A stretch of 64,000 nt of DNA from Streptomyces violaceoruber (GTDB lineage Bacteria > Actinomycetota > Actinomycetes > Streptomycetales > Streptomycetaceae): NCBI RefSeq assembly GCF_033406955.1, contig NZ_CP137734.1:3658001-3722000 (forward strand), given 5' to 3'. Numbering within the stretch: the first letter of the stretch is position 1; each line of letters starts with the position of its first letter. Below, in pieces: positions 1 through 8,200 of the stretch. Under the pieces are notes generated by a model. That model searched no databases. It was given only the letters and a program-made list of their open reading frames with translations, and was not told the DNA's origin. Made by a program: the position numbers and the translations under genes.

Positions 1-439
1 GGACGGCGCCCTGTGGTGCACGCTCAACCAGGGCAACGCCATCGGGCGGCTCACCCCCGAAGGCCACGGCACCGCGTATCCGCTGCCGACGCCGGGCGCC
101 GCGCCGGTGGGCATCGCCGCGGGACCCGACGGCGCCCTGTGGTTCACCGAGATCGGGGCCGGGCGGATCGGCCGGATCACCGTGACCGGCGACCTCACCG
201 AGTACCCGCTGTCCGACCCCGCGGCCCGGCCGCACGCGGTGACGGCGGGGCCCGACGGCGCACTGTGGTTCACCGAGTGGGGCAGTGGCCGGGTCGGCCG
301 GATCACCGTCGACGGCCGCGTCACCTCGTACCCGCTCTCCCGTACCGACTGCGAACCGCACGGCATCGCCGTACACGACGGCGCCCTGTGGTGCGCCCTG
401 GAAACCGGCTCCCTGGCCAGGATCCAGGTCCCGGCCTGA
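1..439 (+). CDS. Vgb/streptogramin-lyase-like beta-propeller protein, C-terminal part (5' end outside window)
   Basis: The reading frame is open from base 2, so the start lies to the left. The visible 145 residues consist of repeated blades with the pattern GPDGALWFTE..G.GRIGRIT..G..TEYPL, typical of virginiamycin B lyase (Vgb) and related SMP-30/NHL-like propellers. Vgb linearises type B streptogramins by elimination in the cytoplasm. Blade-start histidines (PHAVT, PHGIA) are present, but the fragment is too short to assign the catalytic residues safely. Many Streptomyces proteins of this fold have no proven lyase activity, so antibiotic inactivation is an inference. The gene ends 54 bases before the next gene on the same strand. 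Confidence 0.75.
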   Translation, partial: DGALWCTLNQGNAIGRLTPEGHGTAYPLPTPGAAPVGIAAGPDGALWFTEIGAGRIGRITVTGDLTEYPLSDPAARPHAVTAGPDGALWFTEWGSGRVGRITVDGRVTSYPLSRTDCEPHGIAVHDGALWCALETGSLARIQVPA

Positions 440-493
440 CCGCACCCGCGCACCCGCCCGCACCCGTATCCGCTCCCGGAAGGACACACTCGT

Positions 494-1177
494 TTGACCG
501 ACTCGACGCACTCCCCCGCCCCCGGCGCCGCCGCCGAGTTCGACCGGCAGGTCCGCACCCTGGTCGCGCTCGGCTACCCGGCGCTGTCCGGCCGTACCCC
601 GGAGCGGTTCGCCGAACTGGTGGCGCCGCTGCGCGCCGAGGCCGTGGCCCGCACGGACCGGGCCGCGTACGCGGCGTACGAGCCCGCCGCGACCGGCCGG
701 GTGCCCTTCGTCCTGGTCATCGGACGCGAACTCGCCCCCGTCGAACGGACCATGCCGTTGACCACGCTGCGCGGCGGCCGGCTGCCGGGGTTCGTCGACC
801 GCAGCTTCGAACCGGGCTCCCTGGCCCGGTTCGTCGCCACCGGTACGACCCGTCCGCCCGGGCGGGACGGAGTCCACCTGCTGTTCGACGTCGAGCGGGG
901 GGAGGAGTTCTGCGGGGCCGTGCCGGGCGACGCGCTGGCCACCGTCGCGGAGCGGGGCCGCACACCGCTCACCGTCGAGGAGGGCATCGCCCTGCTGACC
1001 CACGTGCCGGAGGTGCTGGTCAAGAACAAGTGCTTCTCGCTGGGCGGTTCACGGTGCGGCGACCGCCGGGTACCGGCGCTGTGGATCAGCAAGCGCGCCC
1101 CGAAGCTCGGCTGGTGCTGGGAGGGCAACCCGCACACCTGGCTCGGCATGGCGTCGGCGGGGGCGCGGCACGCCTGA
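494..1177 (+). CDS. DUF5701 family protein
   Basis: 227 aa, no signal peptide or membrane segment. The C-terminal half carries the conserved pattern of actinobacterial DUF5701: a PLT.EEG block, a CFSLGGSRCGDRRVPALWIS stretch (residues about 178-197), then KLGWCWEGNPHTWLG. Three Cys and several Trp/His are conserved-looking, which may mean metal or nucleotide binding, but no function is known to me. The start is TTG at 494, chosen because a GGAAGGA ribosome site lies about 8 nt upstream. Convergent with the SpoIIE-type phosphatase; a 16-bp tandem array separates the two 3' ends. Confidence 0.8.
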   Translation: MTDSTHSPAPGAAAEFDRQVRTLVALGYPALSGRTPERFAELVAPLRAEAVARTDRAAYAAYEPAATGRVPFVLVIGRELAPVERTMPLTTLRGGRLPGFVDRSFEPGSLARFVATGTTRPPGRDGVHLLFDVERGEEFCGAVPGDALATVAERGRTPLTVEEGIALLTHVPEVLVKNKCFSLGGSRCGDRRVPALWISKRAPKLGWCWEGNPHTWLGMASAGARHA

Positions 1178-1188
1178 GCACGGTCAGT

Positions 1189-1259
1189 GCGTCGCTCCGT
1201 CACCGCGTCGCTCCGTCACCGCGTCGCTCCGTCACCGCATTGCTCCGTCACTCCGTCAC
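1189..1259. repeat. 16-bp tandem array, about 4.5 units
   Basis: Unit gcgtcgctccgtcacc is repeated exactly three times (1189, 1205, 1221), followed by a degenerate fourth unit and a half unit. The array fills the gap between two convergent genes and reaches the stop codon of the minus-strand gene. Similar arrays occur at 2493, 20449, 34269 and 42361. Confidence 0.9.
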
Positions 1260-2344
1260 GCCGGGGTGCTCGGCGTGGCGCCGGCCCCTTGCTGGTAGCG
1301 CAGGAGCAGCATCGCCGCGTCGTCGTGGTGGGGCCCCGCCGCGTGCCGGACCAGGTCCTCGCGCAGGGCGTCCAGGGCGCGGTGGATGTCCGGGTCCTTC
1401 AGGAGGTGGGCACGCTCGGCGAGCGGGTAGAAGCCGCCCCGCTCGTCGCGGGCCTCCGTGACGCCGTCGGTGTAGAGGAGCAGTTGGTCGCCGGGGCGGA
1501 AGGGCACCGGGAAGGGGTCGGGGCCGGGGCCGCCGTGCGCGGCCAGGCCCAGCGGCAGGGCGTACGCGGGCGGCTCCGGGAAGTCGGCGGTGCCGTCGCC
1601 GTGGACGAGCAGCGGTGCCGGGTGGCCGTAGTTCAGGAGGACGACCCGGTGGTCGTGGCCGATCTCGGCGAGGATCGCGGTCACGAACTTCTCGTCCTCC
1701 AGCTCCCGGGCGACGCTGCGTTCGAGTCGTTCGCCGAGTTCGACCAGGTCCTCCTCGTCGTACGCCGCCTCCCGGAAGGCGCCGAGGACCCGGGCGGCGG
1801 TCTCCACCGCGGCCAGCCCCTTGCCCTGGACGTCGCCCACGATCACCCGGACACCGTGCGGCGAGGCCACCACCTCGTACAGGTCGCCGCCGATCCGGGC
1901 CTCCGCGACCGCCGAGGTGTAGGAGACGGCCGCGTGCAGCGGGCCCGCGGTCAGCGGCACCGGGCGCAGCAGGACCCGCTGGGCCGCTTCCGCGATCGAG
2001 CGCACGCTGGCCAGCTCCGCCTCGCGGCGCGAGCGCATCACGGCCGCCGCGATGCCGACGCCGGTCACACCGGCCACCGACAGCATGGCGGTGTAGCCGC
2101 GGGGGCGGTCGAAGAGCCCGTTGTACATGCCGAGGCCGACGCAGAGCAGCAGCGCGGCCAGTCCGATCACCGCGGTGCGCCGCCAGCCGCCGACCAGCGA
2201 GCCGAACGCCGGTCCCAGCGACACCAGCGGCAGCAGGCCCACCCCGGGGCCCATGGTGAGGTCCACGACGGCGACCACGGCCATGGCGGCGACGGGCGTC
2301 CAGGAAAGCACCACCGGACCGGACGGCGACTTCTTCACGGTCAT
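1256..2344 (-). CDS. Membrane PP2C-type (SpoIIE family) serine phosphatase
   Basis: 362 aa. Residues about 12-105 hold four hydrophobic segments. The C-terminal 230 residues are a SpoIIE/RsbU phosphatase domain with its metal-binding landmarks: GGDLYE, GDVQGKG, YTDGVTEA and DDAAMLL near the end. Such enzymes dephosphorylate STAS-type anti-sigma antagonists and so release sigma factors; this one lacks a visible sensor domain apart from the membrane part. Start ATG at 2344 follows GGAG at 5-nt spacing. Its partner is unknown; the STAS protein at 43.1-43.5 kb is one candidate but is not linked. Confidence 0.88.
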   Translation of the reverse strand: MTVKKSPSGPVVLSWTPVAAMAVVAVVDLTMGPGVGLLPLVSLGPAFGSLVGGWRRTAVIGLAALLLCVGLGMYNGLFDRPRGYTAMLSVAGVTGVGIAAAVMRSRREAELASVRSIAEAAQRVLLRPVPLTAGPLHAAVSYTSAVAEARIGGDLYEVVASPHGVRVIVGDVQGKGLAAVETAARVLGAFREAAYDEEDLVELGERLERSVARELEDEKFVTAILAEIGHDHRVVLLNYGHPAPLLVHGDGTADFPEPPAYALPLGLAAHGGPGPDPFPVPFRPGDQLLLYTDGVTEARDERGGFYPLAERAHLLKDPDIHRALDALREDLVRHAAGPHHDDAAMLLLRYQQGAGATPSTPA

Positions 2345-2492
2345 GACTACTCCGGTGTCGCAGCGCTCAAGAGCCGCCTCATCCCTGTCCTCAGGCGCCC
2401 TCCCCAGCCTCTCACCCTAGGCAAGGGAGGGTGCGCGCAGGAGTTCGCGGTCGGTCCTTAACCCAATCGAGGCCGAGCCGCGCCCGCCGGCC

Positions 2493-2556
2493 CGCACGTC
2501 ACGCCGACCGCACGTCACGCCGACCACACACCACGCCGACCGCACATCACGCGGAC
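2493..2556. repeat. 16-bp tandem array, 4 units
   Basis: Unit cgcacgtcacgccgac occurs at 2493 and 2509, with diverged copies at 2525 and 2541. It overlaps the last codons and stop of the MFS gene, so the array is partly coding. It is unrelated in detail to the 1189 array, though both have a 16-bp period and contain cgtcac. Confidence 0.85.
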
Positions 2557-3764
2557 CGTACCGCCGCCCGGGTCGGCAGCAGTCCCCCGTCGGGCGCGCC
2601 CCGCCGGCTCGCCGCCGTCAGCGTGAGCGTCACCGTGAGCGAGGCGAGCGCCATCACGGACATGGCCGTCGCCGGTGAGGTGAACTGGGCCACCGTGCCC
2701 GCCAGGACCGCGGCGAGGCCCTGCATGGTGAGCATCCCGGCGGAGTGCAGCCCGAGGGCGTGCCCGGAGAGTTCGTCGGGGGTCAGGGTGACCAGGCGCT
2801 CCTGCTGCACCAGGCTCGCGCCGAAGCCCACCGACGCCAGGCCGACCAGGACGGCCGTCAACGGCAGCGGCGGACGCAGGAAGAGGACGAGGTACGGGGC
2901 GGCCAGCAGCACCAGGAGCGGGATGCCGAGCCGCGGACGCAGCCGGGCGGGCAGCAGCCGGCCGATCGTCACGTCCCCGGCGAGCATGCCCAGCGCCCCA
3001 CAGGCGAACAGGGTGCCCGCGGCGCGCGGGTCGTAGGAGACGAACAGCGACTCGCAGCCCACGACGAGGCCGTTGGGCACCCACAGGGCCAGGTACACGT
3101 GGCGGCGCGGACGGGCCGACCAGAGCAGGGAGTTGGCCCGCCAGGTGGCCCGGACGGAGGGGCGGCCGGCGACCCGGGGCGGCCGGCGGGTCAGGCGCAG
3201 GGCGAGGGCGGCCGAGGTGCCGTACAGACCGGCCGCGAGCAGCAGGCACAGGCGCGGCGACAGCAGGACCACCAGGACGCCGCCGGTCGCGTAGCCGGCG
3301 ATCTGCATGAGGCCGCTCATCATGTTGAAGAGCGAACGCCCGGTCAGGTAACCGTCCTTGGCGAGGATCTCGGTCAGCAGGCCCCAGCGGACGCCGCCGC
3401 CGAGCGAGGCGATCAGCCCCTCGACGAGCACGATGACGAGCATCGCCCACACCGGCAGACCGGGCAGCGCGAGGGCCGCGGTGGCGGCGGCGAAGGAGAG
3501 CGAGAGGCCCGCCAGCGTCGCGCGGGGCGGCAGCCGGTCGGCGCCGGAGAGGAAGAAGGTGGCGCCCAGCACCTGGGCGAGCGCCGGGCCGAACATGCTG
3601 ACCGCGGACAGCAGCGGCGATTCCGTCGCCCGGAACACCAGGGTGCCGAGCGCGAGCCCGCTCACCGTCTGGGCGGCGATGTTGGCGGAGGAGGAGAGGA
3701 AGAGGGGGCTGAACTCGGGGGTGCGGAAGAGGTCCGCGTACGTCCTGCGGGGTGTGTCCGGCAT
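2547..3764 (-). CDS. MFS transporter (drug-exporter-like)
   Basis: 405 aa with about 12 hydrophobic segments and the N-terminal pattern of actinobacterial exporters (DLFRTPEFSPLFLSSS, then ALGTLVF). An MFS motif-A-like basic loop sits around residue 80. No substrate can be assigned. It is transcribed divergently from an ArsR-like regulator, which suggests the regulator controls it. Start ATG at 3764 has no clear Shine-Dalgarno sequence. The last codons lie in a tandem repeat. Confidence 0.8.
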   Translation of the reverse strand: MPDTPRRTYADLFRTPEFSPLFLSSSANIAAQTVSGLALGTLVFRATESPLLSAVSMFGPALAQVLGATFFLSGADRLPPRATLAGLSLSFAAATAALALPGLPVWAMLVIVLVEGLIASLGGGVRWGLLTEILAKDGYLTGRSLFNMMSGLMQIAGYATGGVLVVLLSPRLCLLLAAGLYGTSAALALRLTRRPPRVAGRPSVRATWRANSLLWSARPRRHVYLALWVPNGLVVGCESLFVSYDPRAAGTLFACGALGMLAGDVTIGRLLPARLRPRLGIPLLVLLAAPYLVLFLRPPLPLTAVLVGLASVGFGASLVQQERLVTLTPDELSGHALGLHSAGMLTMQGLAAVLAGTVAQFTSPATAMSVMALASLTVTLTLTAASRRGAPDGGLLPTRAAVRSA

Positions 3765-3817
3765 GCGGGGAGTGTGGGGTGGGCGGGAGACCGGCCGTTA
3801 TTGTTTCGCGTGGACGC

Positions 3818-3873
3818 GAAAGGTCACGAGGGGCGCGAAGGTCACGAGGGACGCGAAAGGTCACGCGGGGCGC
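3818..3873. repeat. 18-19 bp direct repeats (three) in a divergent promoter region
   Basis: Units gaaaggtcacgaggggcgc (3818), an 18-bp variant (3837) and gaaaggtcacgcggggcgc (3855) sit just before the regulator start and upstream of the divergent MFS gene. Each carries GGTCACG, so the repeats could be operator half-sites for the ArsR-like protein. They could equally be a neutral array like the others in this window. Confidence 0.75.
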
Positions 3874-3889
3874 GGAGGGCGACGGGCGT

Positions 3890-4873
3890 ATGGGCTGGTG
3901 GGAGATCAACGCCGACACCCTCGCGCGCGGCCGTTTCGTCGTGTCCCCGCTCGACGAGACCCTCGCCTGTCTGAAGATGCTGCACGCGGGGGTCGCCGGG
4001 CACCCCGGTGAGCGGGCCTGGCTCGACACCCACCGGCCCGCCCATCTGCGCCGCATGGCGGCCGACCCGGTGACCGCGCTGCTGGTGTCCTCGGGCCTGG
4101 GCCGGGAGTGGAACGCCGACTTCCTCACGCCCACCCCGGTCGAGGGCCAGAGCTTCGCGGACGGCGTCGCGCGGATCCGGGCGGCTCGCCCCGAGGTGGC
4201 ACGCGCCGACCTGGCCGTCTCCCTGGGCGGGACGCTCCCGGCGGCCCTGGACCGCGACGACCTCCCGGAGCGGGCCGCCGCGCTCCTCGAGGAGGTCTGG
4301 GCCGAGGCGGTACGGCCGGACTGGGACCGGCGCCGCCGGGTGCTGGAGGCGGACGTCGTCGCGCGGACCGCGCAGGTGAGCCGGGGCGGCTGGGCGACGG
4401 TGCTGGACGCCCTGCGGCCCGGCACCCGCTGGCTGGGCGACAACCGGCTCCAGATCAACCTGAACCCGTACCCGCCGCGCGAGCTGTCCGGGGCCGAGCT
4501 GCTCCTCGTGCCGATCACCCCGCAGCGGCACGGCTGGGTGGCCTGGGAGGAACCGGAACGGTACGCGATGGTCTACCCGTGCGCGGGCGCCCTCGCGGAC
4601 GACGGCGCCCGGCACGTGCCCGCCGCCCTCGGCGCGCTGCTGGGCCCGGCCCGCGCGGGCGTGCTGACACTGCTCGGCACCCCCATGAGCACCAGCCAGC
4701 TGGTCGGCGTGACCGGGCAGGGCCTCGGGTCGGTCGGACGGCACCTGCGGGTGCTGTTGGAGGCGGGGCTGGTGGAGCGCCGCCGCGCGGGCCGCTCGGT
4801 GCTGTACTCACGGACACCGGCCGGGGAGGTCCTCGTCGAGGCGGGCGCCGGGAGCGGTACGGGGCCGGGCTAG
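3890..4873 (+). CDS. ArsR-like winged-helix transcriptional regulator (DUF5937-type)
   Basis: 327 aa. The N-terminal 220 residues resemble the ligand-side domain called DUF5937. Residues about 255-315 form a winged helix ending in TSQLVGVTGQGLGSVGRHLR, a recognition helix, then VERRRAGRSVLYSRT, a typical ArsR wing. ATG at 3890 is preceded by GGAGGG (9 nt). It is divergent from the MFS exporter and probably regulates it. Its TAG stop is the left CTAG end of a MITE-like element, so the original C-terminus may have been longer. Confidence 0.82.
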   Translation: MGWWEINADTLARGRFVVSPLDETLACLKMLHAGVAGHPGERAWLDTHRPAHLRRMAADPVTALLVSSGLGREWNADFLTPTPVEGQSFADGVARIRAARPEVARADLAVSLGGTLPAALDRDDLPERAAALLEEVWAEAVRPDWDRRRRVLEADVVARTAQVSRGGWATVLDALRPGTRWLGDNRLQINLNPYPPRELSGAELLLVPITPQRHGWVAWEEPERYAMVYPCAGALADDGARHVPAALGALLGPARAGVLTLLGTPMSTSQLVGVTGQGLGSVGRHLRVLLEAGLVERRRAGRSVLYSRTPAGEVLVEAGAGSGTGPG

Positions 4874-5059
4874 GGGGTGTCGTTCGGATCGGGCCGGCCG
4901 CGGCCGACGGTGCCTTGTGGCCGACCCGAGTGAGGGCTGGTGCGTGCAGCTGCAAGGCGGAGGAGGGCGACAGGGCGGAGCCCCGGCAACCGACGACAAC
5001 GCCGCAGATGTGGGTGCCAGACCCCGCGACCCCGGCAAGATCCAAACGGCACCCCCTAG
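4870..5059. mobile_element. MITE-like element, copy A (190 bp)
   Basis: Bounded by CTAG at both ends, with near-perfect 21-bp terminal inverted repeats: left tagggggtgtcgttcggatc, right gatccaaacggcacccccta. There is no coding capacity. The interior shares gtgcgtgcagctgcaaggcg and gcaaccgacgacaacgccgc with the copies at 15.7, 15.9 and 37.6 kb. Read as C-TA-[element]-TA-G, the ends fit TA duplication in a CTAG target, as known for IS630-type transposition. Left CTAG gives the stop of the preceding gene. Confidence 0.88.
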
Positions 5060-5062
5060 CAT
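5057..5062 (+). promoter_or_regulatory. -10 box (TAGCAT) for the glutathione peroxidase gene, formed at the MITE edge
   Basis: TAGCAT lies exactly 7 nt before the ATG at 5070 and there is no Shine-Dalgarno sequence. This is the spacing expected for a leaderless transcript. Its TAG is the right terminal CTAG of the MITE, so the element appears to contribute to the promoter. No good -35 is seen. Confidence 0.5.
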
Positions 5063-5069
5063 CCTGTGC

Positions 5070-5591
5070 ATGACGAGCGCACCGAACACGCGGAACGACG
5101 ACAACCTTCCCCTCGACGTCGAGATCGGCGCCCTCCAGGGCGGGGCCGCGGACCTCTCGCAGTACGCCGGCCGGGTCGTGCTGGTGGTCAACGTGGCCTC
5201 CAAGTGCGGGCTCACCCCGCAGTACGCCGGCCTGGAGCGACTGCACGAGCGGTACGCGGAGCAGGGGTTCACCGTGCTGGGCGTGCCCTGCAACCAGTTC
5301 ATGGGCCAGGAGCCGGGCAGCGCCGACGAGATCGCCGAGTTCTGCTCGGCGACCTACGGGGTCACCTTCCCGATGACCGAGAAGGCCGAGGTCAACGGCG
5401 AGGGCCGGCATCCGCTGTACGACCGGCTGACCGGCTTCGCGGACGCCGAGGGCCACAGCGGGGACATCCGCTGGAACTTCGAGAAGTTCCTGATCGGGCG
5501 GGACGGCAAGGTCGCCGCCCGCTTCTCGCCGCAGACCGAGCCGGAGGCGGCCGAGGTCGTGGCGGCCGTCGAGGAACGCCTCGCCGGTTGA
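5070..5591 (+). CDS. Glutathione-peroxidase-family thiol peroxidase
   Basis: 173 aa cytoplasmic protein. It carries the three family signatures: NVASKCGLTPQY with the peroxidatic cysteine at residue 46 (Cys instead of Sec), a PCNQFMGQEPG block, and WNFEKFLI with the catalytic Trp/Asn. Bacterial Cys-type enzymes of this family usually reduce organic hydroperoxides with thioredoxin; Streptomyces uses mycothiol rather than glutathione, so the glutathione label is nominal. The start is chosen at ATG 5070 because an upstream extension would run through the MITE. The gene is probably leaderless and driven from the MITE edge. Confidence 0.9.
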   Translation: MTSAPNTRNDDNLPLDVEIGALQGGAADLSQYAGRVVLVVNVASKCGLTPQYAGLERLHERYAEQGFTVLGVPCNQFMGQEPGSADEIAEFCSATYGVTFPMTEKAEVNGEGRHPLYDRLTGFADAEGHSGDIRWNFEKFLIGRDGKVAARFSPQTEPEAAEVVAAVEERLAG

Positions 5592-5663
5592 CCTTGCCCC
5601 TGGGGCAAGGCCGAGCCTCTCCTCGCCGGGCGGAACAGCCGCCCGGCGACGGAGGACGACGAC

Positions 5664-6560
5664 GTGGACAACGGCGTGGACGACTACGTGGACGACTGCG
5701 TGGACGACGGCGCGCACGACGCGTTGCTGACCATCGGCGCGTTCGCCGCGCGGGCCCGGCTGTCGGCCAAGGCCCTGCGGCTGTACGACCGGCTGGGCCT
5801 GCTGGCGCCCGCCCACGTGGACGAGGCGACCGGCTACCGCTACTACCGGGCCGGGCAGGCCGAACGCGCCCGGCTCGTGGCCCTGCTGCGCCGGCTGGAC
5901 ATGCCGCTCGCGCGGATCGCCGAGGTGGTCCGCGCGGACGGCGACCGGGCGGCCGGTCTGCTCGACGGCTACTGGGCGGACGTGGAGGCCCGGGTGGCCG
6001 GTCAGCGCACGCTCGTCGCGTATCTCCGTGGACGACTGTCGGGAAGGGATTCCGAGGTGTACGGAGAGTTCGTGGTCGAGACGGTGGACGTGCCCGAGCA
6101 GGTGGTGATCAGCGAGACCCGGCACACGCTGGCGAGTGAGCTGCCGGCCTGGATCGGCGCCTCGCTGGGCCGCCTGGAGGAGGCCGCCCGGGGCTGCGGG
6201 GGTGTGACGGCGGCGCCGTACGTCGTCTACCACTCGGACGTGTCGATGGAGAGCGACGGCCCGGCCGAGTCCTGCGTGCCGGTCGCCGACGGGGCGGCGG
6301 CGCGGGCGTGGAGCGAGGAGCGGGGGCGGGCCTGGCAGACGCGGGTGCGGGTGGAGCCGGCCGGGCGGCTGGCCTACACCCGGATCACCAAGGCCCAGGT
6401 GGCGTATCCGCAGATCCTGGCCGCCTTCGGGGCGGTGGAGGAGTGGATCGCCGCGCACGGCCTGACGGTGGCGGGGCCGTGCCGCGAGGTGTACTTCGCC
6501 GACTGGGAGGCCGCGGGTCCCGGGGACCCGGTGTGCGACGTGGCGTTCCCGGTGAACTGA
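5664..6560 (+). CDS. MerR-family transcriptional regulator with effector-binding domain
   Basis: 298 aa. After a short acidic VDD-repeat leader, residues about 22-95 form a MerR wing-helix (LTIGAFAARARLSAKALRLY, then GYRYYRAGQAERARLVALLR). Residues about 140-298 resemble a GyrI/Rob-like effector-binding domain, seen in multidrug-sensing MerR proteins. GTG at 5664 follows GGAGGA. The first codons contain gtggacgac-type nucleotide repeats giving (V)DD repeats. Target genes are unknown; the upstream peroxidase is 72 bases away on the same strand and could be co-transcribed. Confidence 0.85.
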   Translation: MDNGVDDYVDDCVDDGAHDALLTIGAFAARARLSAKALRLYDRLGLLAPAHVDEATGYRYYRAGQAERARLVALLRRLDMPLARIAEVVRADGDRAAGLLDGYWADVEARVAGQRTLVAYLRGRLSGRDSEVYGEFVVETVDVPEQVVISETRHTLASELPAWIGASLGRLEEAARGCGGVTAAPYVVYHSDVSMESDGPAESCVPVADGAAARAWSEERGRAWQTRVRVEPAGRLAYTRITKAQVAYPQILAAFGAVEEWIAAHGLTVAGPCREVYFADWEAAGPGDPVCDVAFPVN

Positions 6561-6580
6561 GCGGAACCGGGCCGGCGGGC

Positions 6581-6617
6581 GCCCTCTCGGCAAGGTCGGC
6601 GAACTGGTCGAGAGGGC
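6581..6617. terminator. Hairpin between convergent merR-type gene and scr2
   Basis: Perfect 9-bp arms gccctctcg (6581-6589) and cgagagggc (6609-6617), 21 nt after the MerR stop. No T-tract, as is usual in Streptomyces. Confidence 0.55.
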
Positions 6618-6653
6618 TCCGTCGGTGGTACCGGCGGGTGGCGCGTGGCGGCG

Positions 6654-6845
6654 TTACTCCTTGACCGAGGTCACGAAGGCGGTCCACGCGTCGGCGGGGA
6701 ACGCGAGGACCGGTCCGCCGGTCACCTTGGAGTCGCGGACGGCGAGTGCCGCCACGAGCGGTGACCTGACTTCGACGCACGCGCCGTTTCCTCCGGAGTA
6801 GGAGGACTTGGTCCACGATTCCTGGGCGCCCTGAAGAATTGCCAT
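6654..6845 (-). CDS. scr2: Scr2-type DUF397 protein
   Basis: 63 aa DUF397 protein: a WTKSSYSGGNGACVEV block, then AVRDSK and LAFPADAWTAFV, all hallmarks of the family. DUF397 proteins are encoded beside XRE regulators and are thought to modulate them. Gene order and sequence match the S. coelicolor SCO4442/SCO4441 pair, named Scr2/Scr1 and reported as a strong positive regulator of antibiotic production. Start ATG at 6845. It lies 173 bases downstream of scr1 on the same strand. The symbol relies on synteny recalled from memory. Confidence 0.85.
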   Translation of the reverse strand: MAILQGAQESWTKSSYSGGNGACVEVRSPLVAALAVRDSKVTGGPVLAFPADAWTAFVTSVKE

Positions 6846-7018
6846 GTCTGCTCCGATGGCGAGTCGCGAGTGTGGTTTACGCCAATGACGTTTGATCTTT
6901 GGCGTGATCGACGCTACTCGCTGGCCTTCCCGTACGGAGCAGCCATTCACTCGTCTGGATGGCATATTCCAGGCGAGTCTTCCAGTACATCGCGGCAGGG
7001 GGTAACATGCCGCACCGC

Positions 7019-7915
7019 TCAGCGTGCGTACTCCTTCGCCACGTCCTCGATGCGCTGCCGGGACTGCTCCACGTTCAGGGCCTGGGCCCGCAGATGCTCG
7101 TACATCACCGTGTACTTCTGCACGTCCGGCGCCTTCTCCAGGTACAGGTCGCTGGTCACGCCCTCGATGTACACCACGCTGGAGTCGGCCGTGTCGGCGA
7201 ACTCCAGGATGGAGTACTGGCCGTTGATGCCGGGGTGCGCCCCGACGTCGAAGGGCAGCACCTGCACGGTGATGTGCGGCCGCTGCGACATCTCGGCGAC
7301 GTGCTCCAGCTGCTCCCGCATCACCTGCCTGCTGCCCACCGTCCGTCGCAGGCAGGCCTCGTCGAGGACCACCCACAGCCGCAGCGGGTTGTGGTCGGCG
7401 GAGATCCGCTCCTGCCGCCGTATGCGGACCTGCACCCGTTTCTCCACGTCGGCGACGGAGGTCTCGGGCAGCGCGCCCTGGATGAGGGCCTCGGCGTAGG
7501 GCCGGGTCTGCAACAGGCCGGTGATGATCTGGGGTTCGTAGGTCCGCAGCGACTCCGCGTCGGTCTCCAGGCCGATGTAGACGCTGTACGGGATGTCCCC
7601 GAAGGCGTGCCACCAGCCCTGCTGGCGCGAGTCCTTCGCCATCTGCATCAGCGAGTCGACGATCCGCTGGTCCTCGACCTCGTACACCCCGCACAGGTCG
7701 CGGACGTCCCGCTGGCTGATGCTGCGCCGGCCGTTCTCCAGGCGGCTGATCTTCGACTGGGAGACCAGCAGCCGCTCGGCGACCTCCTCGGCCGTCATGC
7801 CCTTGAGCTCACGGAGCCGGCGCAGCTCCTGGCCCAGCCGACGCCGCCTTACGGTGGGATTGACACTCGACGCCACGGGACGTGCACCTCCGGCTGCGTG
7901 ACTCATACTTGCCAC
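7019..7915 (-). CDS. scr1: Scr1-type XRE regulator with DUF5753 domain
   Basis: 298 aa. Residues about 27-85 are a helix-turn-helix of the XRE type (LRELKGMTAEEVAERLLVSQ, SKISRLENGRRSIS). The rest is the DUF5753 ligand-like domain (IGLETDAESLRTYEPQIITG, VLDEACLRR, PHITVQVLPFDVGAH). This architecture always pairs with DUF397 proteins in Streptomyces; here scr2 follows. The S. coelicolor orthologue (SCO4441) together with Scr2 activates antibiotic production. An internal ATG four codons in is an alternative start. Confidence 0.88.
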   Translation of the reverse strand: MASMSHAAGGARPVASSVNPTVRRRRLGQELRRLRELKGMTAEEVAERLLVSQSKISRLENGRRSISQRDVRDLCGVYEVEDQRIVDSLMQMAKDSRQQGWWHAFGDIPYSVYIGLETDAESLRTYEPQIITGLLQTRPYAEALIQGALPETSVADVEKRVQVRIRRQERISADHNPLRLWVVLDEACLRRTVGSRQVMREQLEHVAEMSQRPHITVQVLPFDVGAHPGINGQYSILEFADTADSSVVYIEGVTSDLYLEKAPDVQKYTVMYEHLRAQALNVEQSRQRIEDVAKEYAR

Positions 7916-8024
7916 TTTGTGTATCTGCTGCTGAGCAGACTGCCACCAAGGTGCTTTCTACCGCTGGGAAACGGTCGATATGCGCCGCGTACACGCCAGT
8001 TCGGGGCGCCACCCCCGCATGCGG

Positions 8025-8097
8025 CCGCGCGGGGCGGCGGAACCTTTCCGCGGTCCGGGTGGGCCGGACCCGCGGTCGGTTCCGCCGCCCCGCGCGG
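8025..8097. terminator. Long hairpin, 20-bp perfect arms
   Basis: Arms ccgcgcggggcggcggaacc (8025-8044) and its exact complement (8078-8097) enclose a second, imperfect CCGCGGTCCGG stem. It lies 104 nt downstream of the GPP34 gene stop and upstream of scr1, so it probably insulates scr1 from upstream transcription. Confidence 0.7.
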
Positions 8098-8200
8098 ACC
8101 TGCGGCTCCCGTGACCGGGCTTGGGGACTGGCGGTGCGGCGGTGCTGTGGTGCGGTCGTGCGGGTGCTGCGGTGCGGTGCGGTCCGGTGCGCCCGTCGGG

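Noticed and set aside
1189-1259. Tandem repeat considered as a CRISPR array
   Set aside because: Units are contiguous 16-mers without variable spacers, and no cas genes are in the window.
1187-2461. Long plus-strand ORF (over 400 codons) across the SpoIIE-type phosphatase gene
   Set aside because: Its translation is His/Gln/Gly/Arg-rich with no domain, and it lies exactly opposite a clear phosphatase. It is a shadow ORF of high-G+C DNA.
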